Shown here in pieces: positions 20,072 through 29,862 of a stretch of 64,000 nucleotides of DNA. The first letter of the stretch is position 1. The number at the start of each line of letters is the position of its first letter. The stretch comes from Adiantum capillus-veneris (taxonomy: Eukaryota; Streptophyta; Polypodiopsida; Polypodiales; Pteridaceae), in assembly GCA_014529385.2 (NCBI GenBank), contig CM043969.1:70249176-70313175 (forward strand). Reading direction: 5' to 3'. The position numbers were made by a program, and so were the translations under genes. The notes beneath the pieces were generated by a model that saw nothing but the letters and a program-made list of their open reading frames with translations, did not search any database and was not told the DNA's origin.

Positions 20072-20657
20072 AAATTTTTTCCCGAGACCCGAAGGTTGTG
20101 AGCCCTCACCCTCGCCGCTACCCTCTTCTCCCCCCTTTTTCCGGAGTTGCATGGAAGCAGAAGAAAGATGGAATTCAACTTCTTCCCCGATGGTATGAGA
20201 TAATTGATTTAATTCTATACATAAAAAAGCAGCATAAACAGAATGGGACAGCAGTGTGTGCGAGTGTGTGGTATACCCAGAGTTTATGTGGCGTACCCGG
20301 TGACTTTCGGGACAACTCCTGCTGGAGCCTCTTTGAGCGCCCTTTCCTCGGGTAGTACCCCTTCAAACCCATGGTCGCACCCCTTCATGCGCATGGGTAC
20401 CACGCCGGCAGGTGCCACCTCTTCCCAATGCTCGCATTCCTTGGAAGTGCCCCTTCAGTTTGAAGAGTTCGCACCCCTTCCCAAGGATTGCACCCCTTCA
20501 CGCGAACGGTTCTCAAATCACTTGGCGCCATGAGACTCGCAAATGGGCTGAATTTCTGCAAACGTTGGCTGCAAATCTGAAAAGCTGGCTGAATTCTGCT
20601 ACGCAAGGACCAAGGCTGAATTTCTGAAGTGCTGGCAGATTTAACATTTTATCGCTG
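20072..20657 (+). other. E2 leader, first part, with spaced CCCCTTC motifs
   Basis: No ORF is proposed. Between about 20300 and 20510 the words CACCCCTTC, CCTCTTC and TGCCCCTTC recur every ~20-40 bp. These resemble the motifs in the E2 LTR and are probably a related degenerate repeat array. The leader is interrupted by the hAT element. Confidence 0.55.
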
Positions 20658-20665
20658 GCTGAAAC

Positions 20666-23600
20666 CATAGTTACATGGGACGGCGGGTCGGGGTCGGGAA
20701 CGGGGTCAGGACGGCAAAAGTCAGGATACGGGGACGAGGGTCGGAACGGCAAAAAAAAAAAGAGAGTTTTTTTGGCATTTTTTGACCTACACACATGCCA
20801 CACACATAGAGCATCACTTTGACCATAAATTTACACTAAATAGACCAAAGAACACGAGTCATATAGGCTGAAATATGCTAATAGAACATCGATGATCGAT
20901 GGATACAAAATGAGAAGTGCATGCCACAAGGGCTCAAGACTCAAAAAGCTTAAAGGACTTAGGACAAGCCTGAGGCCTCAAGGATAACAAAAAGTACAAA
21001 GCGCTATGTAGTAGGTAGAGTCGTAGACTCAAGAGTCTAGACTCGAGAGTCGAGTGATCAATGATCATCAAACTCAAGAAGTGCTCGCCTGCTGAATCTC
21101 CACATCGTCGTCGTAGTCGAGGTCGTCAGCAACGTATGAGGGCTCCGGCTCGGGAGGCTCGCATTGAGGCTCGAAATCCTCCTCTAGCTCCTCCAAAAGA
21201 ATATCGGCCATAGATGGATTCTCTTGTGCCATCTCCCACTCAGTGAAAGGATCTGCCTTGTGTGTGATGCTCTTGGCAAGCATGCGCAAGTTAGCGCTCA
21301 CAAACACCAAATCATTGGCCCTCTGAACGCCAAGGCGATTCCTCTTCTTAGAGGCAATGTGGCTGTACACACTCCATAGTTGCTCCAAGCAACTAGTGGT
21401 ACATGCTTGGCTAAGGACACGAACAGCCAAGCGCTGCAAATGTGGGCCATCTCATCCATAGTCCTCCCACCACAAAACCGAGCCAATCTTGTTGCGATCA
21501 AGCTGTGCATCTACACATCCATAGGAGCCCTTCTTTTGCCTGTAGTTGAGTAGCTCGTCTCTAATCTTGCGCCTAATGTCACTGCTAGGCTCAAGGCGCT
21601 CCAATGCAAGCCGCCATCCTTTGCTCACCTCCTTGTCGGTCTCTTGACGCCTTCCTTGAAACTCAGGGTCAAGCACATAAGCTGCCGCATGAAGTGGAGA
21701 GTAGTATCCATTCCACCTCGACTCACACAAGCCATGAATCTCCGCATATTGAACAGGGTCAGACACAAGCTTCTCAAGTGCCTCTATCATCTGATCCATG
21801 GCTTCGTAGACTTTGCCATTGCATGGCTGCAAGCCATCCACCACTCGAAGTAGGTGTAGAATAGGCTTGACCATGGCGTCAAGAGTCTTCACCTCCTCCC
21901 ACCAAGCAGCGTCGTCGGCCCATTCTCGACATTTCAATCCTACTGCTGATGTAGACTCCGGCATGGCCTGGAACTCATCACTGAGAAAGAGGCCCCTTAA
22001 GGCTCCGCCACATGTAGACAAGCGGCCTAGCATAAGCCAATTGAATGCAAATCTTGTCTCTGAATATTTGAGCAAAGACAAGTGGCTCCTCTTTGAGAAT
22101 TCATGGCGCACTTTTTGATGGTTGAGCACAAAGGAGACAATTCGAGAGGCGTCACCAATGGTGGGTGAAATCCATGACAAGTTCCCTATGTCCTTGAGGA
22201 GGTTATTGAGGCAATGCGCCATGCAAAATGTGAGATGGATGCTGGGATACATGCCCTCAATGATAGCTTCGGCTGCCCTATTTGACGCCTCTCCATCTGC
22301 AACCATACAAAGGACATTCTCCGGGCCGGTGATCTCTATGGTGCTTGTCCACTCCGCAGCAAGCATCTCGGCGGCCTTGCCACTATCGGATGCATCATGT
22401 GACTCCACATAGTACATCTCCCCTCGAGAGTAGGCCACCACCCCGTGGATGGACCGCTTGCGGGTGTCGCTCCATCCATCTACAAGAAGAGAGACGCCAT
22501 TGGTCTCCCACAAATCCTTTGTTGCTTGGGCCGCTTGCTCCACGACAAGCTTCTCTTTGTCAAGAAGGGTGGTGCGAAGCCTCTCCGATGAAGGTGGCAC
22601 ATAAGAGGAGCCATATTCCCCTATTTTCGTAACCATGGTTCGAAAGTATGGAGACCTATCCACACAAAATAGAGCATGTTGCGTTAGTATGGAGAGTCGA
22701 GAAATTATAACCCATTATGAATACAAAATGGAAGATTGCAATGTGTATATGCCAAGGGAAACTCACCGCGAAGCATGGAAGGCAATGTGGTCGTGGAAGA
22801 AGAATCTGGCAACCGACCTATCTACCTCTTCCTTCAATTTAGGATTCCAATTTTCGTTGAGAGTGGTTTGGCGATGCGGAAGGGAAGAGGACGGTGTAGA
22901 TCCATGGCTCTTGAAGGTTCGAGAGATGTCGTCAAGGTTGGCTTCCCTTTGCTCTCGCGGTGTCGCCGTGGTGGAGGGATCAACGGCAACAAAACGGCCC
23001 CTCTTGGCCGCTTCCGCAACCTCATATACCGTGAGTTTCTCAAGAAGATCCAACCTCTTCTCGGGAGCTACATGAGGGCAAAACTTCACCTCGTGACCGG
23101 GTTCATGAAGAAGATGGGCTCGCACTTTGTTTGAACCACCCGATCTCTTGTATGGACATAGCTTGCATGTCCATGGTCTTGCACTGCCACCTTTGCCACG
23201 CGAGCTAAAGTCGACTTCATCCCACCACGACCAAGTTTGCACGGCGGGCCTCCTTCGAGAAGAAGCGGCTTGAGAAGTGGAGTTGGCTTGAGATGACATG
23301 ATGGTGGAGAGACTCGAGAGAGTAGAGCTTAGAAGTTAGAAGGGTTAGAGGAGAGCTTGTGTGGAGAGAGTAAAGGAGAGCTTCAAAGTGGGCAGAAGAG
23401 GGAGAGGAGAGCTTCAAAGTTCAAACTTGAGCCTTGAGCTTGAGGGAAATGGAATGAGCTTGAGCCTTGAGCTTGAGGGAAATGGAATGAGCATTGAGCA
23501 TTGAGACTATGAGTATTAAGAGGCCCAAGGGAGCCTTTTATAGCCTCCCAAGGGCCAAGGCTTAAAAAATATGGCAGTTGGGGCTGCACAGAGCCGTTGC

Positions 23601-23807
23601 AAACGATCAAAAACAGTCATTTTTTTGAATCCGACCCCGGCCGACCCCTGCCGTCCCCGTCCGGTCCGTCCGACCCCGCCCGGCCCCCCTGCGACCCGCT
23701 CGTCCGGCCCGTTTTCCGTCCGTCCCTCGGCGTTCCCAGCCGTTCCCGGCCCGGTTACGGCCGTTCCCCGGCCCTAGGGCCCGTCCCCCCCGTCCCCTGT
23801 AACTATG
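20666..23807 (-). mobile_element. hAT copy 1, both termini present
   Basis: It runs from the left terminus CATAGTTACA to an internal right terminus TGTAACTATG at 23798-23807. Subterminal regions are GC-rich with CCGTCC/GGACGG-type words, short on the left (about 20682-20745) and about 170 bp on the right. It contains the transposase pseudogene at 21074-23299. Confidence 0.9.
21074..23299 (-). pseudogene. hAT transposase, copy 1 (two exons, one nonsense codon)
   Basis: hAT transposases cut and paste the element by DDE chemistry with a C-terminal dimerisation domain. Exon 1 (23299-22767) encodes a BED-type zinc finger (WTCKLCPYKRSGG, then HLLHEPGHEVKFCPH). A 111-bp intron (GTGAGT...GATAG) follows. 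Exon 2 (22655-21074) has a DUF659-like region (LLVDGWSDTRKRSIHG), an SEC-like CMAHCLNNLLKDIG, and the dimerisation segment SCLEQLWSVYSHIASKKRNRL. The join gives exactly 705 codons including the stop, supporting the intron. A TGA at 21452-21454 replaces the GGA seen in copy 2, removing the dimerisation domain. The acidic C-terminus after it is otherwise intact. Confidence 0.88.
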
Positions 23808-25898
23808 CATAGATGGATTCTCTTGTGCCATCTCCCACTCAGTGAAAGGATCTGCCTTGTGTGTGACGCTCTTGGCAAGCATGCGCAAGTTAGCGCTCAC
23901 AAACACCAAATCATTGGCCCTCTGAATGCCAAGGCGATTCCTCTTCTTAGAGGCAATGTGGCTGTACACACTCCATAGTTGCTCCAAGCAACTAGTGGTA
24001 CATGCTTGGCTAAGGACACGAACAGCCAAGCGCTGCAAATGTGGGCCATCTCCTCCATAGTCCTCCCACCACAAAACCGAGCCAATCTTGTTGCGATCAA
24101 GCTGTGCATCTACACATCCATAGGAGCCCTTCTTTTGCCTGTAGTTGAGTAGCTCGTCTCTAATCTTGCGCCTAATGTCACTGCTAGGCTCAAGGCGCTC
24201 CAATGCAAGCCGCCATCCTTTGCTCACCTCCTTGTCGGTCTCTTGACGCCTTCCTTGAAACTCAGGGTCAAGCACATAAGCTGCCGCATGAAGTGGAGAG
24301 TAGTATCCATTCCACCTCGACTCACACAAGCCATGAATCTCCGCATATTGAACAGGGTCAGACACAAGCTTCTCAAGTGCCTCTATCATCCGATCCATGG
24401 CTTCGTAGACTTTGCCAATGCATGGCTGCAAGTCATCCACCACTCGAAGTAGGTGTAGAATAGGCTTGACCATGGCGTCAAGAGTCTTCACCTCCTCCCA
24501 CCAAGCGGCGTCGTCGGCCCATTCTCGGCATTTCAATCCTACTGCTGATGTAGACTCCGGCATGGCCTGGAACTCATCACTGAGAAAGAGGCCCCTTAAG
24601 GCTCCACCACATGTAGACAAGCGGCCTAGCATAAGCCAATTAAATGCAAATCTTGTTTCTGAATATTTGAGCAAAGACAAGTGGCTCCTCTTTGAGAATT
24701 CATGGCGCACTTTTTGATGGTTGAGCACAAAGGAGACAATTCGAGAGGCGTCACCAATGGTGAGTGAAATCCATGACAAGTTCCCTATGTCCTTGAGGAG
24801 GTTATTGAGGCAATGCGCCATGCAAAATGTGAGATGGATGCTGGGATACATGCCCTCAATGATAGCTTCGGCTGCCCTATTTGACGCCTCTCCATCTGCA
24901 ACCATACAAAGGACATTCTCCGGGCCGGTGATCTCTATGGTGCTTGTCCACTCCGCAGCAAGCATCTCGGCGGCCTTGCCACTATCGGATGCATCATGTG
25001 ACTCCACAAAGTACATCTCCCCTCGAGAGTAGGCCACCACCCCGTGGATGGACCGCTTGCGGGTGTCGCTCCATCCATCTACAAGAAGAGAGACGCCATT
25101 GGTCTCCCACAAATCCTTTGTTGCTTGGGCCGCTTGCTCCACGGCAAGCTTCTCTTTGTCAAGGAGGGTGGTGCGAAGCCTCTCCGATGAAGGTGGCACA
25201 TAAGAGGAGCCATATTCCCCTATTTTCGTAACCATGGTTCGAAAGTATGGAGACCTATCCACACAAAATAGAGCATGTTGCGTTAGTATGGAGAGTCGAG
25301 AAATTATAACCCATTATGAATACAAAATGGAAGATTGCAATGTGCATATGCCAAGGGAAACTCACCGCGAAGCATGGAAGGCAATGTGGTCGTGGAAGAA
25401 GAATCGGGCAACCGACCTATCTACCTCTTCCTTCAATTTAGGATTCCAATTTTCGTTGAGAGTGGTTTGACGATGCGGAAGGGAAGAGGACAGTGTAGAT
25501 CCATGGCTCTTGAAGGTTCGAGAGATGTCGTCAAGGTTGGCTTCCCTTTGCTCTTGCGGTGTCGCCGTGGCGGAGGGATCAACGGCAACAAAACGGCCCC
25601 TCTTGGCCGCTTCCGCAACCTCATACACCGTGAGTTTCTCAAGAAGATCCAACCTCTTCTCGGGAGCTACATGAGGGCAAAACTTCACCTCGTGACCGGG
25701 TTCATGAAGAAGATGGGCTCGCACTTTGTTTGAACCACCCGATCTCTTGTATGGACATAGCTTGCACGTCCATGGTCTTGCACCGCCACCTTTGCCACGC
25801 GAGCTAAAGTCGACTTCATCCCACCACGACCACGTTTGCACGGCGGGCCTCCTTCGAGAAGAAGCGGCTTGAGAAGTGGAGTTGGCTTGAGATGACAT
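23607..25898 (-). pseudogene. hAT transposase, copy 2 (chimeric C-terminus)
   Basis: Exon 1 is 25898-25366 and exon 2 starts at 25254, in parallel with copy 1. The BED finger, DUF659-like part, catalytic region and SCLEQLWSVYSHIAS dimerisation segment are all open, including the GGA that is a stop in copy 1. The duplication breakpoint cuts the gene after QENPSM. The frame then runs into the GC-rich terminal DNA of copy 1 and adds about 68 unrelated Arg/Gly-rich residues, ending at 23607. The normal acidic C-terminus is lost, so activity is uncertain. Confidence 0.85.
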
Positions 25899-26406
25899 GA
25901 TGGTGGAGAGACTCGAGAGAGTAGAGCTTAGAAGTTAGAAGGGTTAGAGGAGAGCTTGTGTGGAGAGAGAGTAAAGGAGAGCTTCAAAGTGGGTAGAAGA
26001 GGGAGAGGAGAGCTTCAAAGTTCAAACTTGAGCCTTGAGCTTGAGGGAAATGGAATGAGCATTGAGCATTGAGACTATGAGTATTAAGAGGCCCAAGGGA
26101 GCCTTTTATAGCCTCCCAAGGGCCAAGGCTTAAAAAATATGGCAGTTGGGGCTGCACAGAGCCCTTGCAAACGGTAAAAAACAGTCACTTTGTTGAATCC
26201 GACCCTGGCCGCCCCCTGCCGTCCCTGTCCGGTCCATCCGACCTCGGTCCGGCCCCGGCCGTCCCCGGTCCGTCCCCCCTGCGACCCGCCCGTCCGGCCC
26301 GTTTTCCGTCCGTCCCTCGGCGTTCCCAGCCGTTCCCGGCCCGGTTACGGCCGTTCCCCGGCCCTAGGGCCCGTCCCCCCCGTCCCCCCAGTCCCCTGTA
26401 ACTATG
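23808..26406 (-). repeat. hAT copy 2: duplicated 2.6-kb segment lacking the left end
   Basis: It starts at CATAGATGGATTC, which equals position 21209 inside the copy 1 transposase, and runs to the right terminus at 26406. Both segments are 2599 bp, but they carry compensating indels: copy 1 has an extra GCTTGAGCCTTGAG unit near 23460, and copy 2 has longer GC-rich terminal DNA. The right end abuts the TSD. Confidence 0.9.
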
Positions 26407-26414
26407 GCTGAAAC

Positions 26415-26991
26415 GTCACCTGATGCTGAAACGTTGGCTTCTAATTTGCAAGCGCTGGCTGTTTTACGCTGCCAATGGACTTTCGTTGGACTTATTTCTA
26501 CGTTGGCTAGGTCTTTCTGTTTTTACGTTGGGCAGTTTATTCAATTTTCAGATTATTCAAGTGACTTAAGGTCACTTGATTTAAGTTGGCCGCCCAAAGA
26601 CCCAATTTTTTAAAAAACCAATGTGAACTCACTCACTTGATTAAAAAAAAAAAAACCCCAAATATACTAACTTAAAAAAACAAAGAGAAAACCCACCCGC
26701 GTTGGCCTTGTGCACACTCTGCGTGCAGTACCTTTTGCCGATGAGAGCAGTTGGATAACCTGTCAGACAAAATTCCCCGACGAAATCTTGCCCGAGAATT
26801 CCACTACACATGAAGTGTTCGTGATTCCGGATTCTTCTTCTCAGAGCCGGACGTGATAATTATTCCAGATCCCCCGCCTCCAGAGCGCGAACTTATTCCA
26901 GAGAGATTTTCCGCTCACGGAGCACCCGTCCCAGAACCTGTTCCGGAACTAGAATCTACATCCGTTCAAGAGTTCCTTTTGAGGCGTAACC
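26415..26991 (+). other. E2 leader, second part
   Basis: This continues the leader after the hAT insertion (GCTGAAAC, then GTCACCTGATGC) up to the gag ATG. It holds an A-rich tract at 26640-26660 and no credible ORF. Confidence 0.55.
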
Positions 26992-28710
26992 ATGCCGAAT
27001 TCTCAGGATGGAGGTGGTCAATTTGACGATGCCCTTACTCTTATCAAGGAGCAGATGACTACACTTTCCATAAGCCTCGCATCACTTCACACTCGCTTGG
27101 ATGAGATGCACACGGAAAACACTTCTCGAAGTCGACCTGTTGTTTCTCGAACTACAAATGCAGCATCTTCAACACCTTCTTCCGAAGCTTCAGTGGATGA
27201 ACCCAACGAACCAGATCCAACTGATGAGGTAGACAATCGCGAACTTCAATTACTTTATAAAATTTTTAATGCTGCACAGAAGAAGAAGCTTGATGTTAAA
27301 CTGTCGGAACCGTACACTGGTCGCTGCGACAAGCGCGTGTTGGACCAATGGCTGTTCAAAATGGAGATTTACTTCTCGAACACAGACTTGGTCGAGAGTA
27401 AAAAAGTTGCACTTGCTAGTTCTCTGCTTAAGGACACAACATTTTTTTGGTGGCAACGACGGGTTGCTGATGGTAAACACACACCTTCTTGGGATAAATT
27501 CCGACGTGCTATTCGCAAGGCGTTCGAACCTGCCAATGCGGATTTTCATGCCCGGTCCTCTCTTCGCCGCCTGAGCCAGACAGGTTCCTTGGCCGCGTAC
27601 ATCATAGAGTTCCAAAGACTAACTTTGGAGATAGAGACCCTTAGTCCCTCTGATAAACTTCACAGCTTTATCGACGGACTCGAACCCAACCTGAAGGATG
27701 ATGTGCACAAATACAACCCTACCACTTTGGATGCTGCAATTGCCTATGTGGAGCGTCTTGGCGATAATCGGCGCCCTGCACGGAATTTTCTCCCTGGTAA
27801 CAGATCTTCAAACAGCGCTCGCTTTTCACAGCGCGATCGCAGAGACAACTATAGCCAAAGTCAACAACATCAATCTCACTTCAGACAGCAAGCAACACAA
27901 CCTTATTCAACTTCAAGGTTCTATTCTCAAGATCGACAATCTGAAAGCAGATCTTCTTCACATGTTCCTCCACTTGATCGTGGTAAAGGAAGTGATTTTT
28001 CTCAAGATCGGCATTCCAATACTCAGCAAGGCTCTTCGTCAAATGCATTTTCAACTTCAAAGAAGGAAGGATTATGTACAATTTGCAGTGGTAACCATAG
28101 ATGGTATCAATGTCCAAAGAGACCAAATCCGTCTAATTCGAAAAGAAATTCCAACGCGGAAATATCATCGAATCTTGAACAACCAGATTCTGCTAAGGAT
28201 AAAGGAAAATCTGTGGTCAATACGATTCGTGTCTCAGAGGATACGAGTATTCTTATGAAGCATGCTCAGTGCAATTCTTCAATTTTGGAGCCTCTCTCAA
28301 AGCAAGTTTTGAGCCTTCTTGGACTACTCAATGGTCGCTCCATCAATATTTTGGTGGACAGCGGATGCTCGAATAATTTCGTCAGCACACAGATAGTTCA
28401 ACAGCTTGGCTTACCAACTCAGAAGACATCTCACTTATATGATGTGGAATTAGGAGATGGATCAATTTTGACTTGTGATCAGACAGTTCGACAGTTACAG
28501 TTCGAGATTCAAACTTATGCAGATCAATTGGATTTCGAAGTCACGCCTTTATCTTATTACGACATGATTCTTGGTCAGCATTGGTTATTCCAATATGATC
28601 TAGCAATTAGCTTTCGAGGACATACTATCAATTTGTTCAAAGATGGACGTGAATTGACTTTACACGGGAAGAGTGATTCAAGCCTCACGTGTACTAGTCA
28701 AGCGACATGA
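26992..28710 (+). CDS. E2 Gag-protease protein (572 aa)
   Basis: The ATG at 26992 follows GGCGTAACC and opens a single 572-codon frame. A retrotransposon Gag domain spans about residues 100-260 (LDQWLFKMEIYF, then FFWWQRR, then HSFIDGLEPNLKDDV). A Ser/Gln/Arg-rich linker leads to one short zinc knuckle CTICSGNHRWYQC (CX2CX3HX4C, one residue shorter than usual). The retropepsin domain begins at the active site ILVDSGCSNNFVS (about residue 450) and ends with MILGQHWL. The frame stops at TGA 28708-28710, just where a reverse transcriptase would begin in an autonomous element. No lesions are visible despite several-percent LTR divergence. Confidence 0.88.
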   Translation: MPNSQDGGGQFDDALTLIKEQMTTLSISLASLHTRLDEMHTENTSRSRPVVSRTTNAASSTPSSEASVDEPNEPDPTDEVDNRELQLLYKIFNAAQKKKLDVKLSEPYTGRCDKRVLDQWLFKMEIYFSNTDLVESKKVALASSLLKDTTFFWWQRRVADGKHTPSWDKFRRAIRKAFEPANADFHARSSLRRLSQTGSLAAYIIEFQRLTLEIETLSPSDKLHSFIDGLEPNLKDDVHKYNPTTLDAAIAYVERLGDNRRPARNFLPGNRSSNSARFSQRDRRDNYSQSQQHQSHFRQQATQPYSTSRFYSQDRQSESRSSSHVPPLDRGKGSDFSQDRHSNTQQGSSSNAFSTSKKEGLCTICSGNHRWYQCPKRPNPSNSKRNSNAEISSNLEQPDSAKDKGKSVVNTIRVSEDTSILMKHAQCNSSILEPLSKQVLSLLGLLNGRSINILVDSGCSNNFVSTQIVQQLGLPTQKTSHLYDVELGDGSILTCDQTVRQLQFEIQTYADQLDFEVTPLSYYDMILGQHWLFQYDLAISFRGHTINLFKDGRELTLHGKSDSSLTCTSQAT

Positions 28711-28732
28711 TACAGTGGATTATGAAGAGAAT

Positions 28733-29332
28733 ATGATTTCCGATGCAGATGCAAATATTATAATTGATGAATTTTTGAATTCATTAACTTCTCCTGAATC
28801 AACTGATGAAGACAAAGATAAAGATATAGTTGCAGATTCCGAGTCTGAAGACGACTATGCTTTCTTTGATTCTTTATTGGATGATGATATGCCAATTACA
28901 AGCCATGAAGTTACAGTTCCAGAAGATGATTTTGAAGAATTTTGGGATTCATTATTGGAAGATGATTACAGTCTCAAGCCAAAATCCTCTCCAGAGATTA
29001 CTAAAGTTGAAGTCATCCCATCTGAAGAGTACCTTGAGAAGATTTCCTCTTCCCCAAATATTTCACAGTTATTGAAAGATTTTGAACCAGAAATCTTACA
29101 TCACACGAAGGATTTTGAAGATCAATCTTTTGTTGCAGTCAACCTGATTATGCCAGATTCCTCTAAAAAGTCTTTGAACAATGCAATGATATGGGACTTA
29201 GCAGTCAAAGCAAAAAGGTTTCGCAAGAAGAAAAGGTTCAAGACAAAGGTTTCTGATAACTCAAAGATTGAAGATTTTCGAAGATTCAATGCTTTTCCAG
29301 AGTTCTATCAACATCAGAAGTCATTTCTTTGA
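28733..29332 (+). CDS. E2 acidic ORF of unknown function
   Basis: This 199-residue ORF starts at the ATG of AGAATATGATT. The open frame begins earlier (28673) and overlaps the end of gag-protease by 38 bases in the +1 frame, so frameshifted translation is also possible. It is rich in Asp/Glu with Ser (DADANIIIDEF, DEDKDKDIV, DSLLDDDMP, DDFEEFWDSLLEDDY) and ends in a basic patch RFRKKKRFKTK. I recognise no domain. It occupies the place of pol, and its stop lies 16 bp before the polypurine tract. E1 carries a similarly placed acidic ORF without evident sequence similarity. Confidence 0.65.
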   Translation: MISDADANIIIDEFLNSLTSPESTDEDKDKDIVADSESEDDYAFFDSLLDDDMPITSHEVTVPEDDFEEFWDSLLEDDYSLKPKSSPEITKVEVIPSEEYLEKISSSPNISQLLKDFEPEILHHTKDFEDQSFVAVNLIMPDSSKKSLNNAMIWDLAVKAKRFRKKKRFKTKVSDNSKIEDFRRFNAFPEFYQHQKSFL

Positions 29333-29348
29333 CACGGGCTCTCATTTT

Positions 29349-29361
29349 AAATGGGAGGGAA
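29349..29361 (+). other. E2 polypurine tract
   Basis: AAATGGGAGGGAA lies directly before the 3' LTR start TGCCACG, the expected plus-strand primer. Confidence 0.75.
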
Positions 29362-29794
29362 TGCCACGATTGTGACTATGTTAACAGCAATACATCTACT
29401 CCTAGTTGCAGATACGCGAAGTGCCATGCCAAGGAGGACCCTTGCGCTTGGATGGTCACACCCCTTCTCCCAAAGGACGTGTCTCTTCGCCAAAAGCCAC
29501 ACTCCTTCGACGACTGGTCACACCCCTTCGTTCTACGGGTGTGACTCTTTGCCCAATGGTTGCAGCTCTTCGCCGAAAGGATGTGTCTTTACGTCTAAAG
29601 TCATGTCTCTTCACCAGGAGACGTGCCTTTTCATTTATGTCTCTTCGTCTCCTATATAAGGAGCCCTTGTATCACACATTCAATCAATCAAACACAGAGT
29701 CTTCTAAGTCTTGTTCTAAGTTCAATTTCAGTTTCTTAAGTCTTAATCATGAGTTTAAGTACTTAATTAAGGATTAGCACCTAGAATCCTTACA
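29362..29794 (+). repeat. E2 3' LTR
   Basis: 433 bp, TGCCACG...CCTTACA, followed by TSD GGAAC. It retains the TATA box missing from the 5' LTR and has the same spaced CTCTTCG motifs. The two LTRs differ by at least ten substitutions by eye, so E2 is older than E1. Confidence 0.9.
29653..29660 (+). promoter_or_regulatory. TATA box in the E2 3' LTR
   Basis: TATATAAG sits between a CTCTTCG motif and GAGCCCTTG. The segment holding it is absent from the 5' LTR. Confidence 0.6.
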
Positions 29795-29862
29795 GGAACG
29801 TCCTTGATCGTTCCTGCTTTAGTCTCATTAAGCAATCATATTCTTCCGTTGTAGTGTCACCA

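Larger units (their letters stand above)
20666..26406 (-). mobile_element. Tandemly duplicated hAT DNA transposon
   Basis: The outer ends are inverted repeats (CATAGTTACATGGGAC on the left; the reverse complement of the right end reads CATAGTTACAGGGGAC). They are flanked by a perfect 8-bp duplication GCTGAAAC at 20658-20665 and 26407-26414, the hAT signature. Inside are a complete element (20666-23807) and a second copy of its 21209-23807 part (23808-26406) joined without a TSD. Both transposase copies lie on the minus strand. Confidence 0.93.
18421..29794 (+). mobile_element. E2: non-autonomous gag-protease LTR retrotransposon inserted in the TRS33 intron
   Basis: Matching LTRs lie at 18421-20058 (interrupted) and 29362-29794, with TSD GGAAC at 18416-18420 and 29795-29799. 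A tRNA-Met-type primer site follows the 5' LTR and a polypurine tract precedes the 3' LTR. Subtracting the solo LTR and hAT insertions with their duplicated target sites leaves about 4.4 kb. The coding part is a Gag-protease ORF and an acidic ORF that ends 16 bp before the polypurine tract, so pol is absent. The element is unrelated to E1 by LTR, primer type and protease motif (D-S-G here). Confidence 0.93.

Noticed and set aside
20059-20533. Short ORFs in the E2 leader
   Set aside because: They overlap the spaced CCCCTTC repeats, lie between primer site and gag, and have no domain.
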